Shown one piece after another: positions 27,221 through 35,362 of a stretch of DNA of 64,000 bases (position 1 is its first letter; every line of letters starts with the position of its first letter). The DNA is taken from positions 2,604,001 through 2,668,000 of the forward strand of contig NZ_CP049257.1 of assembly GCF_011046535.1 (NCBI RefSeq), written 5' to 3'. A model generated the notes under the pieces. That model had not been told where the DNA came from and did not search any database. It saw only the letters and a program-made list of their open reading frames with translations. The translations under genes and the position numbers were made by a program. The DNA comes from Nocardioides anomalus. Its GTDB lineage: Bacteria > Actinomycetota > Actinomycetes > Propionibacteriales > Nocardioidaceae.

Positions 27221-28054
27221 GTCGTTGAGGCGGACCTCGCCCTGCACCGTCGTGCGGGTGTCCCCTCCCACCCACACCGTCTCCCCCACGCGCCTCACGT
27301 GCACCCGACCGCGCCGGCCGATGGCCGTGCCCTGCGCCGCGACGTACTCCTCGGGCAGGACGGTCCCGGCCAGCCACTGGCCCAGGCTCGCGTTGAGGCT
27401 GCCGGTCACGGGATCCTCGTTGAGGTTGTCGAAGGCACGGACCTCGACGTCGGCGTCGCCGGCCCCGTCGTCCCCACGGTCGCGCCAGGGCCCGGCCACG
27501 CCCACGTCGAGCCCCTCGAGCGCGTCACGGTCCGGGCGGAGGGCGAGGACGGCGTGCGCGTCCTCGAGGAGTACGCCGACCCAGCCCGGGCCGTTGTCGC
27601 ACCACTTGCTGTCCACGACGTCGCTGGCGGTGATGCCGAGCGCGCTGGTCACCCGGGCCAGGACGTCGTCCTCGACCGGACCGTCCTTGATCAACGGCGG
27701 CGCCTGGAAGGCCAGCCGCTCGCCCCGCTCGAGGGTGACCAGGCCGGCGGCGCACTCCTGGACCACCGCGTCGCCGCGCGGGACACCGCCCGCCTCGAGC
27801 CAGGCGTGGGCGCTGCCGAGGGTCGGGTGGCCGGCGAACGGCAGCTCGCGGGCCGGGGTGAAGATCCGCAGCCGGTAGTCGGCCGCGGGACCGGTCGGCT
27901 CGAGCAGGAACGTCGTCTCGCTCAGGTTGGTCCACTGCGCGAAGAGCTGCATCTGCTCGTCGTCGAGGTCGTCGGCGCCGTGCACGACCGCGACCGGGTT
28001 GCCGCTCAGCGGCCGGGAGCCGAAGACGTCGACCTGACGGAACGCGTGGGGCAT
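27218..28054 (-). CDS. PhzF-family isomerase/epimerase-like protein
   Basis: 278 residues of the diaminopimelate-epimerase-like fold. The N-terminal motif QVDVFGSRPLSGNPVAVV, the NLSETTFLL segment (catalytic Glu of PhzF) and RIFTPARELPFAGHPTLGSAHAWL are diagnostic, as is the mirrored FDNLNEDPVTGSLNASLGQWL in the second half. No phenazine genes are near, so the substrate is unknown. It follows the sigma-like membrane gene by 4 bases. Confidence 0.9.
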   Translation of the reverse strand: MPHAFRQVDVFGSRPLSGNPVAVVHGADDLDDEQMQLFAQWTNLSETTFLLEPTGPAADYRLRIFTPARELPFAGHPTLGSAHAWLEAGGVPRGDAVVQECAAGLVTLERGERLAFQAPPLIKDGPVEDDVLARVTSALGITASDVVDSKWCDNGPGWVGVLLEDAHAVLALRPDRDALEGLDVGVAGPWRDRGDDGAGDADVEVRAFDNLNEDPVTGSLNASLGQWLAGTVLPEEYVAAQGTAIGRRGRVHVRRVGETVWVGGDTRTTVQGEVRLND

Positions 28055-28058
28055 GCGG

Positions 28059-29345
28059 TCAGCGTGCCAGCACCACGCTCCGGTCCGCTCCCTCGCCCTC
28101 CAGCTCGGTGACGTCCTCGCACGTCGACTCGGTGCCGAGCTGGCAGGTGCGCAGGACCCGGCGCTCGCCGCTGCGCACGACGTACGTGACGCTGCTGCGG
28201 ACGCCCGGCTCGACGGCCAGCACCTGCTCGTCCCGCGACACCCCGGGGTCGAGCTGCTGGCCGCTGCGGGTGTCGTAGAGCACGGGTGCGCCGGTCAGCG
28301 GGTCGGCCGTGGCGACGGTGTTGCCGTCCGGGGCCAGGCGCGCGCCGTGCCCGGGCAGCCGGAAGGTGGTGTTGAACGCCGACTGCACGACCTGGATCCG
28401 GTCGCGGGGCAGCTGGAACACCCGGATGCGGGAGCGGACGTCGAGCAGCGCGACCGGGCTCACCGGCAGCTGGGACGTCGGGCCGGTGGGCAGCAGCGCC
28501 CGGGCGCCGTCGGTGCCCACCAGGTAGACGACGTCGCCGTCGACGGAGACCACGTCGGGGTTGTCGTCGACCTCCGTGCGGACCCGGACGTCGCCGCTCA
28601 CCGCGTCGACGATGCTGACCTCCTTCGTCGACGGGTCGTACCACGCGGCCAGCCCCGTCTCGTCGGTCGCGGCCACCGGTACGCCGGGCGCCTTGTGGCC
28701 GAGGACCTCGCGGCCGCCGTCCTCGCCCGCGTAGACGACCCGGCCCTCGTCGTCGCCGTAGACCACCCCGTCGCCGACCACCGTCATGTCCCGCAGCCCG
28801 TCGACCTCCAGGACCGCGTGGGCGAGGTGGAGCCCACCGTCGGCGTACCAGACCACGCCGGGAGCGGGGTTCTCCTGCCGCTCGACCTCGGCCGGACCGA
28901 CGCCCCCCTCGTCCTTCTTCCCGGGCTCGTGGTCCTCCTCGCCTCCCGTGACCGCCAGGAAGACGGTGACCAGAGCGACGACGAGCACGAGCGGCACGGC
29001 GACCTTGAGGGCCAGCCACCGCTGGGCGCGCCGACGGGCGGCCTCGCGGTCGCGCAGCTCCTCCAGGGTCGGCGGCGCCAGCACCGTGGTCCGCTCGGCC
29101 GCGGCGGCGCGCTCGCCCTCGGGCAGGCGCTGGCGCCGGGCCGCCTCGCGCACGAGCTCGTCGTGCACCAGTCCGTCGCCCCCCGCACCCCCACCCACGT
29201 CGGCCCACGGCCGACGGCACCGCGACAGCGCCTCCGCCGTCGCGTCGGCCGCCTCCTCGGGCCGGATCCCGAGGGTGACCGCGGTCCTGACCAGCACCGG
29301 CCAGCGCGCCGCGACGAAGACCATGAAGTCCGCGTCCGCGCGCAT
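28059..29345 (-). CDS. Sigma-like N-terminus / membrane helix / propeller-like protein
   Basis: 428 residues in three parts. Residues 1-45 (DFMVFVAARWPVLVRTAVTLGIRPEEAADATAEAL) resemble region 2 of SigE-type ECF sigma factors, but no region 4 follows. A charged linker and one membrane helix (about 111-133) come next. The remaining 290 residues are predicted extracytoplasmic and rich in short β-strand repeats with GD/DG turns (GDGVVYGDDEGRVVYAG, DGDVVYLVGTDG, PDGNTVATADP), suggestive of a β-propeller. It could be a membrane sensor with a sigma-derived cytoplasmic tail. Function unknown; the sigma resemblance is by eye. It heads the phzF-thyA-dfrA group. Confidence 0.6.
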   Translation of the reverse strand: MRADADFMVFVAARWPVLVRTAVTLGIRPEEAADATAEALSRCRRPWADVGGGAGGDGLVHDELVREAARRQRLPEGERAAAAERTTVLAPPTLEELRDREAARRRAQRWLALKVAVPLVLVVALVTVFLAVTGGEEDHEPGKKDEGGVGPAEVERQENPAPGVVWYADGGLHLAHAVLEVDGLRDMTVVGDGVVYGDDEGRVVYAGEDGGREVLGHKAPGVPVAATDETGLAAWYDPSTKEVSIVDAVSGDVRVRTEVDDNPDVVSVDGDVVYLVGTDGARALLPTGPTSQLPVSPVALLDVRSRIRVFQLPRDRIQVVQSAFNTTFRLPGHGARLAPDGNTVATADPLTGAPVLYDTRSGQQLDPGVSRDEQVLAVEPGVRSSVTYVVRSGERRVLRTCQLGTESTCEDVTELEGEGADRSVVLAR

Positions 29346-29351
29346 GTCGCG

Positions 29352-29357
29352 AGCCTA
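29352..29357 (-). promoter_or_regulatory. Candidate leaderless -10 box, sigma-like membrane gene
   Basis: TAGGCT ends 6 bases before the ATG at 29345; spacer CGCGAC, no ribosome site. Confidence 0.48.
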
Positions 29358-29471
29358 GGGCGCGGACCCGACCGCCACCTGCTTTCCACAGCCCACCCCC
29401 ACCGGCCAGTTGTGCACAGCCCCCGGACGCCACCACCCCCCGCCGTCGGCGCCCACCACTGGACTCACCCC

Positions 29472-30810
29472 ATGACCTCCACCACCGCCACCCCGGACCA
29501 GCTCACGATCGCCCGCAGCCTGCTCGCCACCGTGCGCGCCGACCGCGAGGCCGCCGAGGCCGCGCAGCGCCGGATCCTCGCCGCGGCGGCGGCCTGGGCC
29601 GACGCCCACGCCCTGCCCCCCCGACGACCCCGGCTCCTGGGAGGGCGGGCTCCCGGTCGCCGGCGAGGGTGCGCCCGAGGTGGCCGAGTTCTGCGTGGCC
29701 GAGCTGGCCTGCGCGCTCGGGCTGACCGCCCGGGCCGGGCGCCTCCTGCTCGGCGACGCCGTCGAGCTCTCCCACCGGCTGCCGCGGGTCTGGGAGCGCC
29801 TCCAGGCCGGCGACCTCCCGGCCTGGCGGGCGCGCCGGGTCGCCCAGCAGACGGTGCCGCTCCCGCCCGACGGCGCGGCGTACGTCGACCAGCACGTGGA
29901 GGCGGTCGCCCACCGGGTCGGCCCGGCCCAGCTCGGGCGGCTGGTCGACGAGGCCCGCGTGCGCCACGACCCCGAGGCCGCCGAGGAGCTCCGTCAGGCC
30001 CGGCTGGGCGCACGCCACCTCGACATCGGCGTCCACGACGTCCGGGCCGACGGCACGGTCGCCGTCGAGGGCGTCCTCGACCTGGCCGACGCACTCGACC
30101 TCGAGCACGCCGTGCGGCGCGAGGCGCAGGCGCTGGCCGCCCTCGGCTGCATGGCCCCCCTTGCCGTGCGCCGCTCGATGGCCGCCGGCCAGATCGCCCG
30201 CGGCGACACCCCGCTCGACCTGGTGCTCACCGTGCACGTCGCGGCCTCGGCCCTGGCGGCCGACGCCGCCCCCGGGGAGCTGGCCCGCGTCGACGGCGTG
30301 CCCGGCTTCGTCTCCGCGGCCCAGGTCCGCGAGTGGTGCGGTCGCCCGGACGCCCGCGTGCTGGTGCGCCCGGTCGTCGACGCCGACCAGCACGTCTCCG
30401 TCGACGCCTACGAGGTCTCCGACCGGCTGCGCCACCTGACCGGCCTGCGCGACGTGACCTGCGTGTTCCCCTGGTGCACCCACCACGCCGACCGCTGCGA
30501 CCGCGACCACGTCGTGCCCGAGGCCGAGGGCGGCGCCACCTGCTCCTGCAACGTCGCTCCCCTGTGCCGCCGCCACCACCGCCACAAGACCCACGGCCGC
30601 TGGCGCTACCGCGTCGTCGACCCCGGCACCTACCTGTGGACCAGCCCCCACGGCTACGTCTTCCTGCGCGACCACACCGGCACCCGCGACGTCACCGCGA
30701 CCGCCGGCGCTCCAGCAGCCCACCCCGCGCCGGCCGCGCTCGCCCTCGCCGCCGCACCCCGGCTTTCCGCACCCGAGGAGCCCTCAGGTGATCGCGCCTC
30801 CGCGGCCTAG
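29472..30810 (+). pseudogene. HNH endonuclease of the DUF222/13E12 family, frameshifted
   Basis: Translation from ATG 29472 gives a normal N-terminal helix up to ...WADAHALPP, then loses the frame at a run of seven Cs (29616-29622). Removing one C restores ...PPDDPGSWEGGLPVAG and joins the long downstream frame, which runs to 30810. That frame carries the DUF222 region and a C-terminal HNH nuclease motif (CVFPWC, CDRDHVVPEAEGG, CNVAPLCRRHHRHKTH). The restored protein would be about 445 residues. These are mobile, multicopy nuclease-like genes in actinobacteria. An internal start (ATG 29680) could still yield the C-terminal part. Homopolymer sequencing error is possible. Confidence 0.85.
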
Positions 30811-30920
30811 GGCTGGCGGGGTGCCCGCGCCGGCTGGCAGGTCCCCCGCCGCGGCGGCCCGCCAGCGGAGCCGGCCCTCGGGTGACCGTGTCTCCGCGGA
30901 CGGGGAGCTCGACCGGCCCT

Positions 30921-31124
30921 GCGCCGGCGCACGGGCCCCAGCCACTGCGGCCGGCCGCCACACGGGCCTTCTTGCCGCGGCCGGCCGCCGGCACCCGAGG
31001 AGCAGTCGGGCGGCCGCGCCTCCGCGGCCTGAGGCGTGCGCCGGGCCCCGCGCCGGCGCACGGGCCCTGGCCACTGCGCCCGGCCGCCGCAGGAGCCTTC
31101 GCACCGCGACCGGCCGCCGGCACC
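30921..31124. repeat. Pair of 75-base direct repeats
   Basis: 30921-30995 and 31050-31124 align without gaps and differ at about 10 of 75 positions by eye. They start GCGCCGGCGCACGGGCCC and end CGGCCGCCGGCACC. Spacing is 129 bases, close to the distance between neighbouring copies of the 20-base tail motif. Confidence 0.75.
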
Positions 31125-31219
31125 GGGTCGCGGCGGCCCGGTCCTCGCCACGGGAAGAGCCACCGGGCGGGGCCCGCTCCGCGGCCTGGGAGGACCGCGG
31201 GCCCGCACCGGCCGCACGG

Positions 31220-31323
31220 GCGCAGAGCTCGTGCGGCCGGCCGTCGGCGCTGGGCCGCGGCGGCCGGGCGTCGGCGCAGAGCTCTTGCGCCGGCCGTCGG
31301 CGCTGGGCCGCGGCGGCCGGGCG
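31220..31323. repeat. Tandem pair of about 53 bases
   Basis: Two adjacent near-identical copies (about 31220-31270 and 31274-31323), each beginning GCGCAGAGCTC and ending GCGGCGGCCGGGCG, with one single-base indel and a few substitutions. Confidence 0.75.
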
Positions 31324-31937
31324 CCGGCGCCGGAGGACCACCGGGTGAATGCGTCTCCGCGTCCCACGAGCCTCGACCGCGCCAGCCGCCCGGGCTCTCG
31401 CCACCGCGACCGGCGCCGGCGCCCGATGAGCCGCCGCGTGGCTCACGCCCATGCGGCCCTTGAGCGGCAGCGGGCCGTGCGCCGGCCAGCACCGGCCGCG
31501 AGCCCGTTCGGCCGACCATGGGCGCCGGATCGCGGCGGCCCGCCATCGCCACGAGGGGAGCAACGGGTGACCGCGCCTCCGCGGCTCGGGAGCAGCGGTC
31601 TGCCGCGTCGGCGCACGGGCTGACCGGGTACGGCTGGCGCTGGAGCTTGGACGGCCCGGGCCGCAGCCCGGCCGAGGTCTGCTGCCCGATCCGCGCAGGC
31701 CGCCGTACGACGCTGGGCGCGGCCGCTGGAGCCGCCCGGCGGAACGGGCACCCCGGCACCCGGCGCGAGCCCCCCAGTCCGGCGCAGGACCGCCGGCACG
31801 GGGGCCTGCGCGAGCGCCCGGACCGTCAGGCGCGAGTCCACGAGCACCGGACGGCGGCCCCCGCCCCGCTCCGAGAGTCGAGCAGGGGCGAGCCAGAGCA
31901 GGCGGAGACCGACCCGGCGCGAGATCGCAGGCCTAGG

Positions 31938-32192
31938 TCAGGGATGCAGCGACATCGGCCCGTAGACCTCGCGGTCGGCCTCGAGCAGCGTGACGGCATC
32001 GACGCCGGCGTCGGCGAGGTCGGCCCAGATCTCGCCGACCCAGGACTCGGCGTCGGCCTGGGAGGCGAAGCGGCGGTCCGCCATGTCGCCCGGGACGTCG
32101 ACCTCGGCGCCGGAGGCGTCGAGCAGTCGCCAGCTCCAGGGCCGCTCGGCGGGCGTGGGCGGGCGGAAGGTCGGGGGCTGGTCGGGGAGCAT
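31938..32192 (-). CDS. Small conserved-looking hypothetical protein after gcvT
   Basis: 84 residues with a compact, probably β-α pattern (WSWRLLDASGAEVDV, then FASQADAESWVGEIWADLADAGVDAVTLLE) and a YGPMSLHP C-terminus that I associate with a family of small actinobacterial proteins. Its ATG overlaps the gcvT stop (TGATG), so it is translationally coupled. Function unknown. Confidence 0.7.
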   Translation of the reverse strand: MLPDQPPTFRPPTPAERPWSWRLLDASGAEVDVPGDMADRRFASQADAESWVGEIWADLADAGVDAVTLLEADREVYGPMSLHP

Positions 32193-33337
32193 CACGACTC
32201 GCGGACCGAGGGCTGGACGAACGGCGGCTTGGTGAGCTGGAAGATCTCGCGGCGCCCGCGCACGTCGACGCCGACCTCGGCGTCGGGGGCGGCGACGGTC
32301 GAGATGAGGGCCAGACCGATGCCCTTCTTCAGCGTGGGCGAGAAGGTGCCGGAGGTGACCTCGCCGAGGGCGACGTCTGCGGTGAGCGTGACGCGCATCC
32401 CCGGCCGCGGAATGGCGCGGCCGGTGGAGAGGATGCCGCGCAGCACCCGTCGCGGGCCCTCCTCCTTCTCCGTGGTCAGCACGTCGCGGCCCCAGAACTC
32501 CGGCTTCTGCCAGCCGACGGCCCAGCCGAGCCGGCCCTCGTTGGGGGTGGTCGACAGCGAGATGTCCTGACCGTGGAGCGGGTAGCCCATCTCGGTGCGC
32601 AGGGTGTCGCGGGCGCCGAGCCCGCAGGGCAGCATGCCGAACCGCTCACCGGCGGCGACCAGCGCGTCCCAGAGCTGTACGGCGACCGCGTTGGAGGCGA
32701 TCAGCTCGTAGCCCCGCTCGCCCGTGTAGCCGGTCCGGCACACCACGACGCCCTCGTCGCCGGTCTGCTCGCCGGGCACGGGCGCCTCGACGAAGGACAT
32801 GTAGTCGTGGCCGGCGGGGAGGCCGACCGCGGTGAGGACCTCGTCGGACTGGGGGCCCTGGACGGCCAGGACGGCGTACTCGCGGTGCAGGTCGTGCACC
32901 GTCACGCCCTCGGGAGCGGACTCGCCGAGCCGGCGGGCGACCTCGGCGGTGTTGGCGGCGTTGGGCACCAGCAGCACGCGCTCGTCGGTGTGCAGGTAGG
33001 CGATCAGGTCGTCGACGATGCCGCCGGTGGCGTCGTCGCAGCAGAGTGTGTACTGCGCCTGGCCGTGCGCGATCCGGCCGAGGTCGTTGCTGAGCGTCCG
33101 GTTGACGTACGCCGCGGCGCCGGGCCCGGTGACGGTGAGCTTGCCGAGGTGGCTGACGTCGAAGAGGCCGACGGCCTCGCGGACGGCGGTGTGCTCCTTG
33201 ACCACGCCGGAGGGGTACTCCAGCGGCATCGACCAGCCGGCGAAGTCGGCGAACTTGGCGCCGAGGGCGACGTGCCGCTCGTGCAGTGGGGAGGTCAGCG
33301 GTGCGCCACCACCGGGCGCGGGCTGAGGGCCGTCCAT
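32192..33337 (-). CDS. gcvT: Aminomethyltransferase, glycine cleavage T protein
   Basis: 381 residues. Conserved blocks: FAGWSMPLEYPSGVVKEH, GLFDVSHLGKLTVTGPGA (catalytic-region Asp), YTLCCDDATGGIVDDLIAY, GYTGERGYEL and LGARDTLRTEMGYPLHGQDI, then the C-terminal barrel GEVTSGTFSPTLKKGIGLAL. It moves the methylene group from aminomethyl-lipoyl GcvH to tetrahydrofolate. The other glycine cleavage genes are not in the window, as is usual for this actinobacterial neighbourhood. It is divergent from pepA across only 31 bases. Confidence 0.96.
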   Translation of the reverse strand: MDGPQPAPGGGAPLTSPLHERHVALGAKFADFAGWSMPLEYPSGVVKEHTAVREAVGLFDVSHLGKLTVTGPGAAAYVNRTLSNDLGRIAHGQAQYTLCCDDATGGIVDDLIAYLHTDERVLLVPNAANTAEVARRLGESAPEGVTVHDLHREYAVLAVQGPQSDEVLTAVGLPAGHDYMSFVEAPVPGEQTGDEGVVVCRTGYTGERGYELIASNAVAVQLWDALVAAGERFGMLPCGLGARDTLRTEMGYPLHGQDISLSTTPNEGRLGWAVGWQKPEFWGRDVLTTEKEEGPRRVLRGILSTGRAIPRPGMRVTLTADVALGEVTSGTFSPTLKKGIGLALISTVAAPDAEVGVDVRGRREIFQLTKPPFVQPSVRES

Positions 33338-33343
33338 GCCGCG

Positions 33344-33349
33344 AACCTA
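33344..33349 (-). promoter_or_regulatory. Candidate leaderless -10 box, gcvT
   Basis: TAGGTT on the minus strand ends 6 bases before the gcvT ATG. It lies back to back with the pepA -10, only 7 bases away. Confidence 0.5.
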
Positions 33350-33356
33350 CCGTGAC

Positions 33357-33362
33357 TATGTT
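33357..33362 (+). promoter_or_regulatory. Candidate leaderless -10 box, pepA
   Basis: TATGTT ends 6 bases before the pepA ATG at 33369. The whole gcvT-pepA spacer is 31 bases, so the two promoters must overlap. Confidence 0.5.
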
Positions 33363-33368
33363 GTGGCG

Positions 33369-34901
33369 ATGAGCACCTACACGCTGCGCAACGCCAGCCC
33401 CGCGAAGACCCGCTGCGACGCGGTGGTCGTCGGGGTGGTCCAGGGCGGCAAGGGTGCCAAGGGCGGTCCCCTGGTCGCCCTGGGCGGCGAGGAGGTGGCC
33501 CACGCCTACGGCCGCACCTTCCGTCCGCTGCTCGCCTCGCTCGGCTTCACCGGCAAGGTCGGCGAGGTCGCGAAGATCCCGACGGCCAAGCAGCTGACCT
33601 CGCCGCTGCTGGTGGTGATCGGGCTCGGCAAGGTGGGCGAGGACGGCGTGCTCGACCCGCGCGTCGTGCGCCGCGCGGCGGGCGTGGCGGCCCGGTCGGT
33701 GAGCAACGCCGCCTCGGTCGCGCTGGCGCTGCCGGCCGACACCCCCGAGCTGGTCCGGGCCGTGACCGAGGGGTTCGTGCTCGGCGGCTACACCTACACG
33801 GCCTACAAGAAGAAGGCCGACGACGACAAGCCGAGGAGCCCCGGCGAGGTGGTCGTGCTGAGCCCGTCGGCGCGCAAGAAGGAGCACGTCCAGGCCTTCG
33901 AGGACGCCCAGCTCGTGGCCGAGCACGTGGCGACCACGCGCGACTGGGTCAACACCCCGCCCGGTGACCTCACCCCGCCGAGCTTCGCCGCCGCGGTCGA
34001 GGCGGCGGTCAAGGACGCGTCCAAGGGCCGCGGCGCGCCGAAGCTGACGGTCACGGTCCGCGACGAGCGGGCCCTGGCCGAACTGGGCTGTGGCGGCATC
34101 CTCGGCGTCGGTGGCGGCTCGGCCGCGCCGCCGCGGCTGGTCGAGATCGGCTACGCGCCGCGCGGGGCGAAGACCCACCTCGCGCTGGTCGGCAAGGGCA
34201 TCACCTTCGACTCCGGCGGCCTGACCATCAAGCCGGCCGCCTCGATGAACGACATGAAGTCCGACATGGCCGGCGCCGCCGCGGTCGTGCAGGCCACGCT
34301 GGCCATCGCCCGCCTCGGGCTCCCGATCCGGGTCACGGCGTTCGCGCCGATGGCCGAGAACATGGTCTCCGGCGACTCGATGCGACCCGGCGACGTGCTG
34401 ACGATGTACGGCGGCACGACGGTCGAGGTCACCAACACCGACGCCGAGGGCCGCCTGGTCCTGGGCGACGCGCTGGTCATGGCCACCGAGCGGCAGCCCG
34501 ACGTCATCCTCGACGTGGCCACGCTGACCGGGCACATGGTGGTCGCGCTGGGCGACAAGGTGGCCGGCGTGATGGGCTCGCAGGACGTCGTCGACGCGGT
34601 GCTCGCCGCAGCCGGGACGGCCGGCGAGGAGCAGTGGCCGATGCCGATCCCCGAGGCCATGGACGAGCGGATCCACAGCAGCCGGGTCGCCGACCTGGCC
34701 CAGCACGACTGGGTGCGGTGGGGCGGCGGGCTGTTCGCGGCGGCGTTCCTGCGCGAGTTCACCGGCGGACTGCCCTGGGCGCACCTGGACATCGCCGGGC
34801 CGGGCTACAACTCCGGCGGGCCCTACGGCCACGTGACCTCGGGCGGGACCGGCTTCGCGGTGACGACGCTGGTCGACTACGCGCGGGCGCTGGCCGGCTG
34901 A
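33369..34901 (+). CDS. pepA: Leucyl aminopeptidase (M17)
   Basis: 510 residues. The N-terminal macro-like domain is followed by the catalytic domain with KGITFDSGGLTIKPAASMNDMKSDMAGAAAV (metal-binding Lys/Asp residues), the family signature NTDAEGRLVLGDAL (Asp, Glu and Arg) and a C-terminal FTGGLPWAHLDIAGP region. A di-metal exopeptidase that trims N-terminal residues from peptides. The ATG at 33369 is chosen from the homology start and the -10 position. The synteny gcvT-pepB/pepA-...-sucB-lipB-lipA matches M. tuberculosis. Confidence 0.96.
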   Translation: MSTYTLRNASPAKTRCDAVVVGVVQGGKGAKGGPLVALGGEEVAHAYGRTFRPLLASLGFTGKVGEVAKIPTAKQLTSPLLVVIGLGKVGEDGVLDPRVVRRAAGVAARSVSNAASVALALPADTPELVRAVTEGFVLGGYTYTAYKKKADDDKPRSPGEVVVLSPSARKKEHVQAFEDAQLVAEHVATTRDWVNTPPGDLTPPSFAAAVEAAVKDASKGRGAPKLTVTVRDERALAELGCGGILGVGGGSAAPPRLVEIGYAPRGAKTHLALVGKGITFDSGGLTIKPAASMNDMKSDMAGAAAVVQATLAIARLGLPIRVTAFAPMAENMVSGDSMRPGDVLTMYGGTTVEVTNTDAEGRLVLGDALVMATERQPDVILDVATLTGHMVVALGDKVAGVMGSQDVVDAVLAAAGTAGEEQWPMPIPEAMDERIHSSRVADLAQHDWVRWGGGLFAAAFLREFTGGLPWAHLDIAGPGYNSGGPYGHVTSGGTGFAVTTLVDYARALAG

Positions 34902-34926
34902 CCGCCTCGCGGGCCTCCTCGCGGAG

Positions 34927-35292
34927 CTAGTTGCCCTCGAGCTTCTTGCGGCGGTTGTAGTCGCGCATCCGCTGCGGGATCCCGACCACGGCGGCGTCGT
35001 AGGACGGCACCTGGTGGCGGTTGCAGAACTTGTGCGCCCAGTCCACCGACGGCACCCGGCGGCGCGTCCACTCGCCGTCGTGGGCCACGAGCAGCAGCGT
35101 CACGTCGCTGACCGCGGTGCGGGGCTCCACGAAGCCCTCGACGCCGCGGTGGTTCTGCACGAACTCGTTGAGGTGGTCCTGGTCCACGCCGTCGGATGCG
35201 CGCACGCGCGTCGAGCCGGTGCGGAAGCCGTCGCGCGCCGGCGCCTTCATCCGCGTCCGGCCGCCACCACGGAACCGGTCGAGCCATGACAT
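34927..35292 (-). CDS. Conserved hypothetical protein
   Basis: 121 residues. N-terminal MSWLDRFRGGGRTRMKAP, then a folded domain with VRASDGVDQDHLNEFVQNHRGVEGFVEPRT, TLLLVAHDGEWTRRRVPS and HKFCNRHQVPSYDAAVVGIPQRMRDYNRR. Such proteins are common in actinobacteria and are sometimes labelled oxidoreductase without support; no cofactor motif is visible. It is convergent with pepA and divergent from lpdA. Confidence 0.75.
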   Translation of the reverse strand: MSWLDRFRGGGRTRMKAPARDGFRTGSTRVRASDGVDQDHLNEFVQNHRGVEGFVEPRTAVSDVTLLLVAHDGEWTRRRVPSVDWAHKFCNRHQVPSYDAAVVGIPQRMRDYNRRKKLEGN

Positions 35293-35362
35293 GGGGACCA
35301 GTGTGCCCTGGCCGCCCTCAGGCCGGTGTGGACACACGCGACGCAGGTGCAAAGATGAAGGC

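Larger units (their letters stand above)
30811..31937. repeat. GC-rich decayed repeat region after the HNH gene
   Basis: 1.1 kb with no credible gene. A 20-base motif like the last codons of the HNH gene (GGGTGACCGCGCCTCCGCGG) recurs at 30786 (in the gene), 30880, 31008, 31165, 31343 and 31565. Read in the gene's frame, most copies give a peptide like SGDRASAA. Longer repeats are present too (separate entries). The open frames here change from unit to unit, as expected of degraded duplications rather than coding sequence. Confidence 0.7.

Noticed and set aside
31220..31323. Possible CRISPR-like repeat
   Set aside because: Only two adjacent copies with no spacers between and no cas genes in the window.
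30788..31920. Several open frames of 150-350 codons in the repeat region
   Set aside because: Composition is Arg/Pro/Ala/Gly-rich, frames change between repeat units, and no start has a ribosome site or -10; explained better as decayed duplications.
34927..35292. Oxidoreductase label for the 121-residue protein
   Set aside because: No cofactor-binding motif is visible; kept as a conserved hypothetical.
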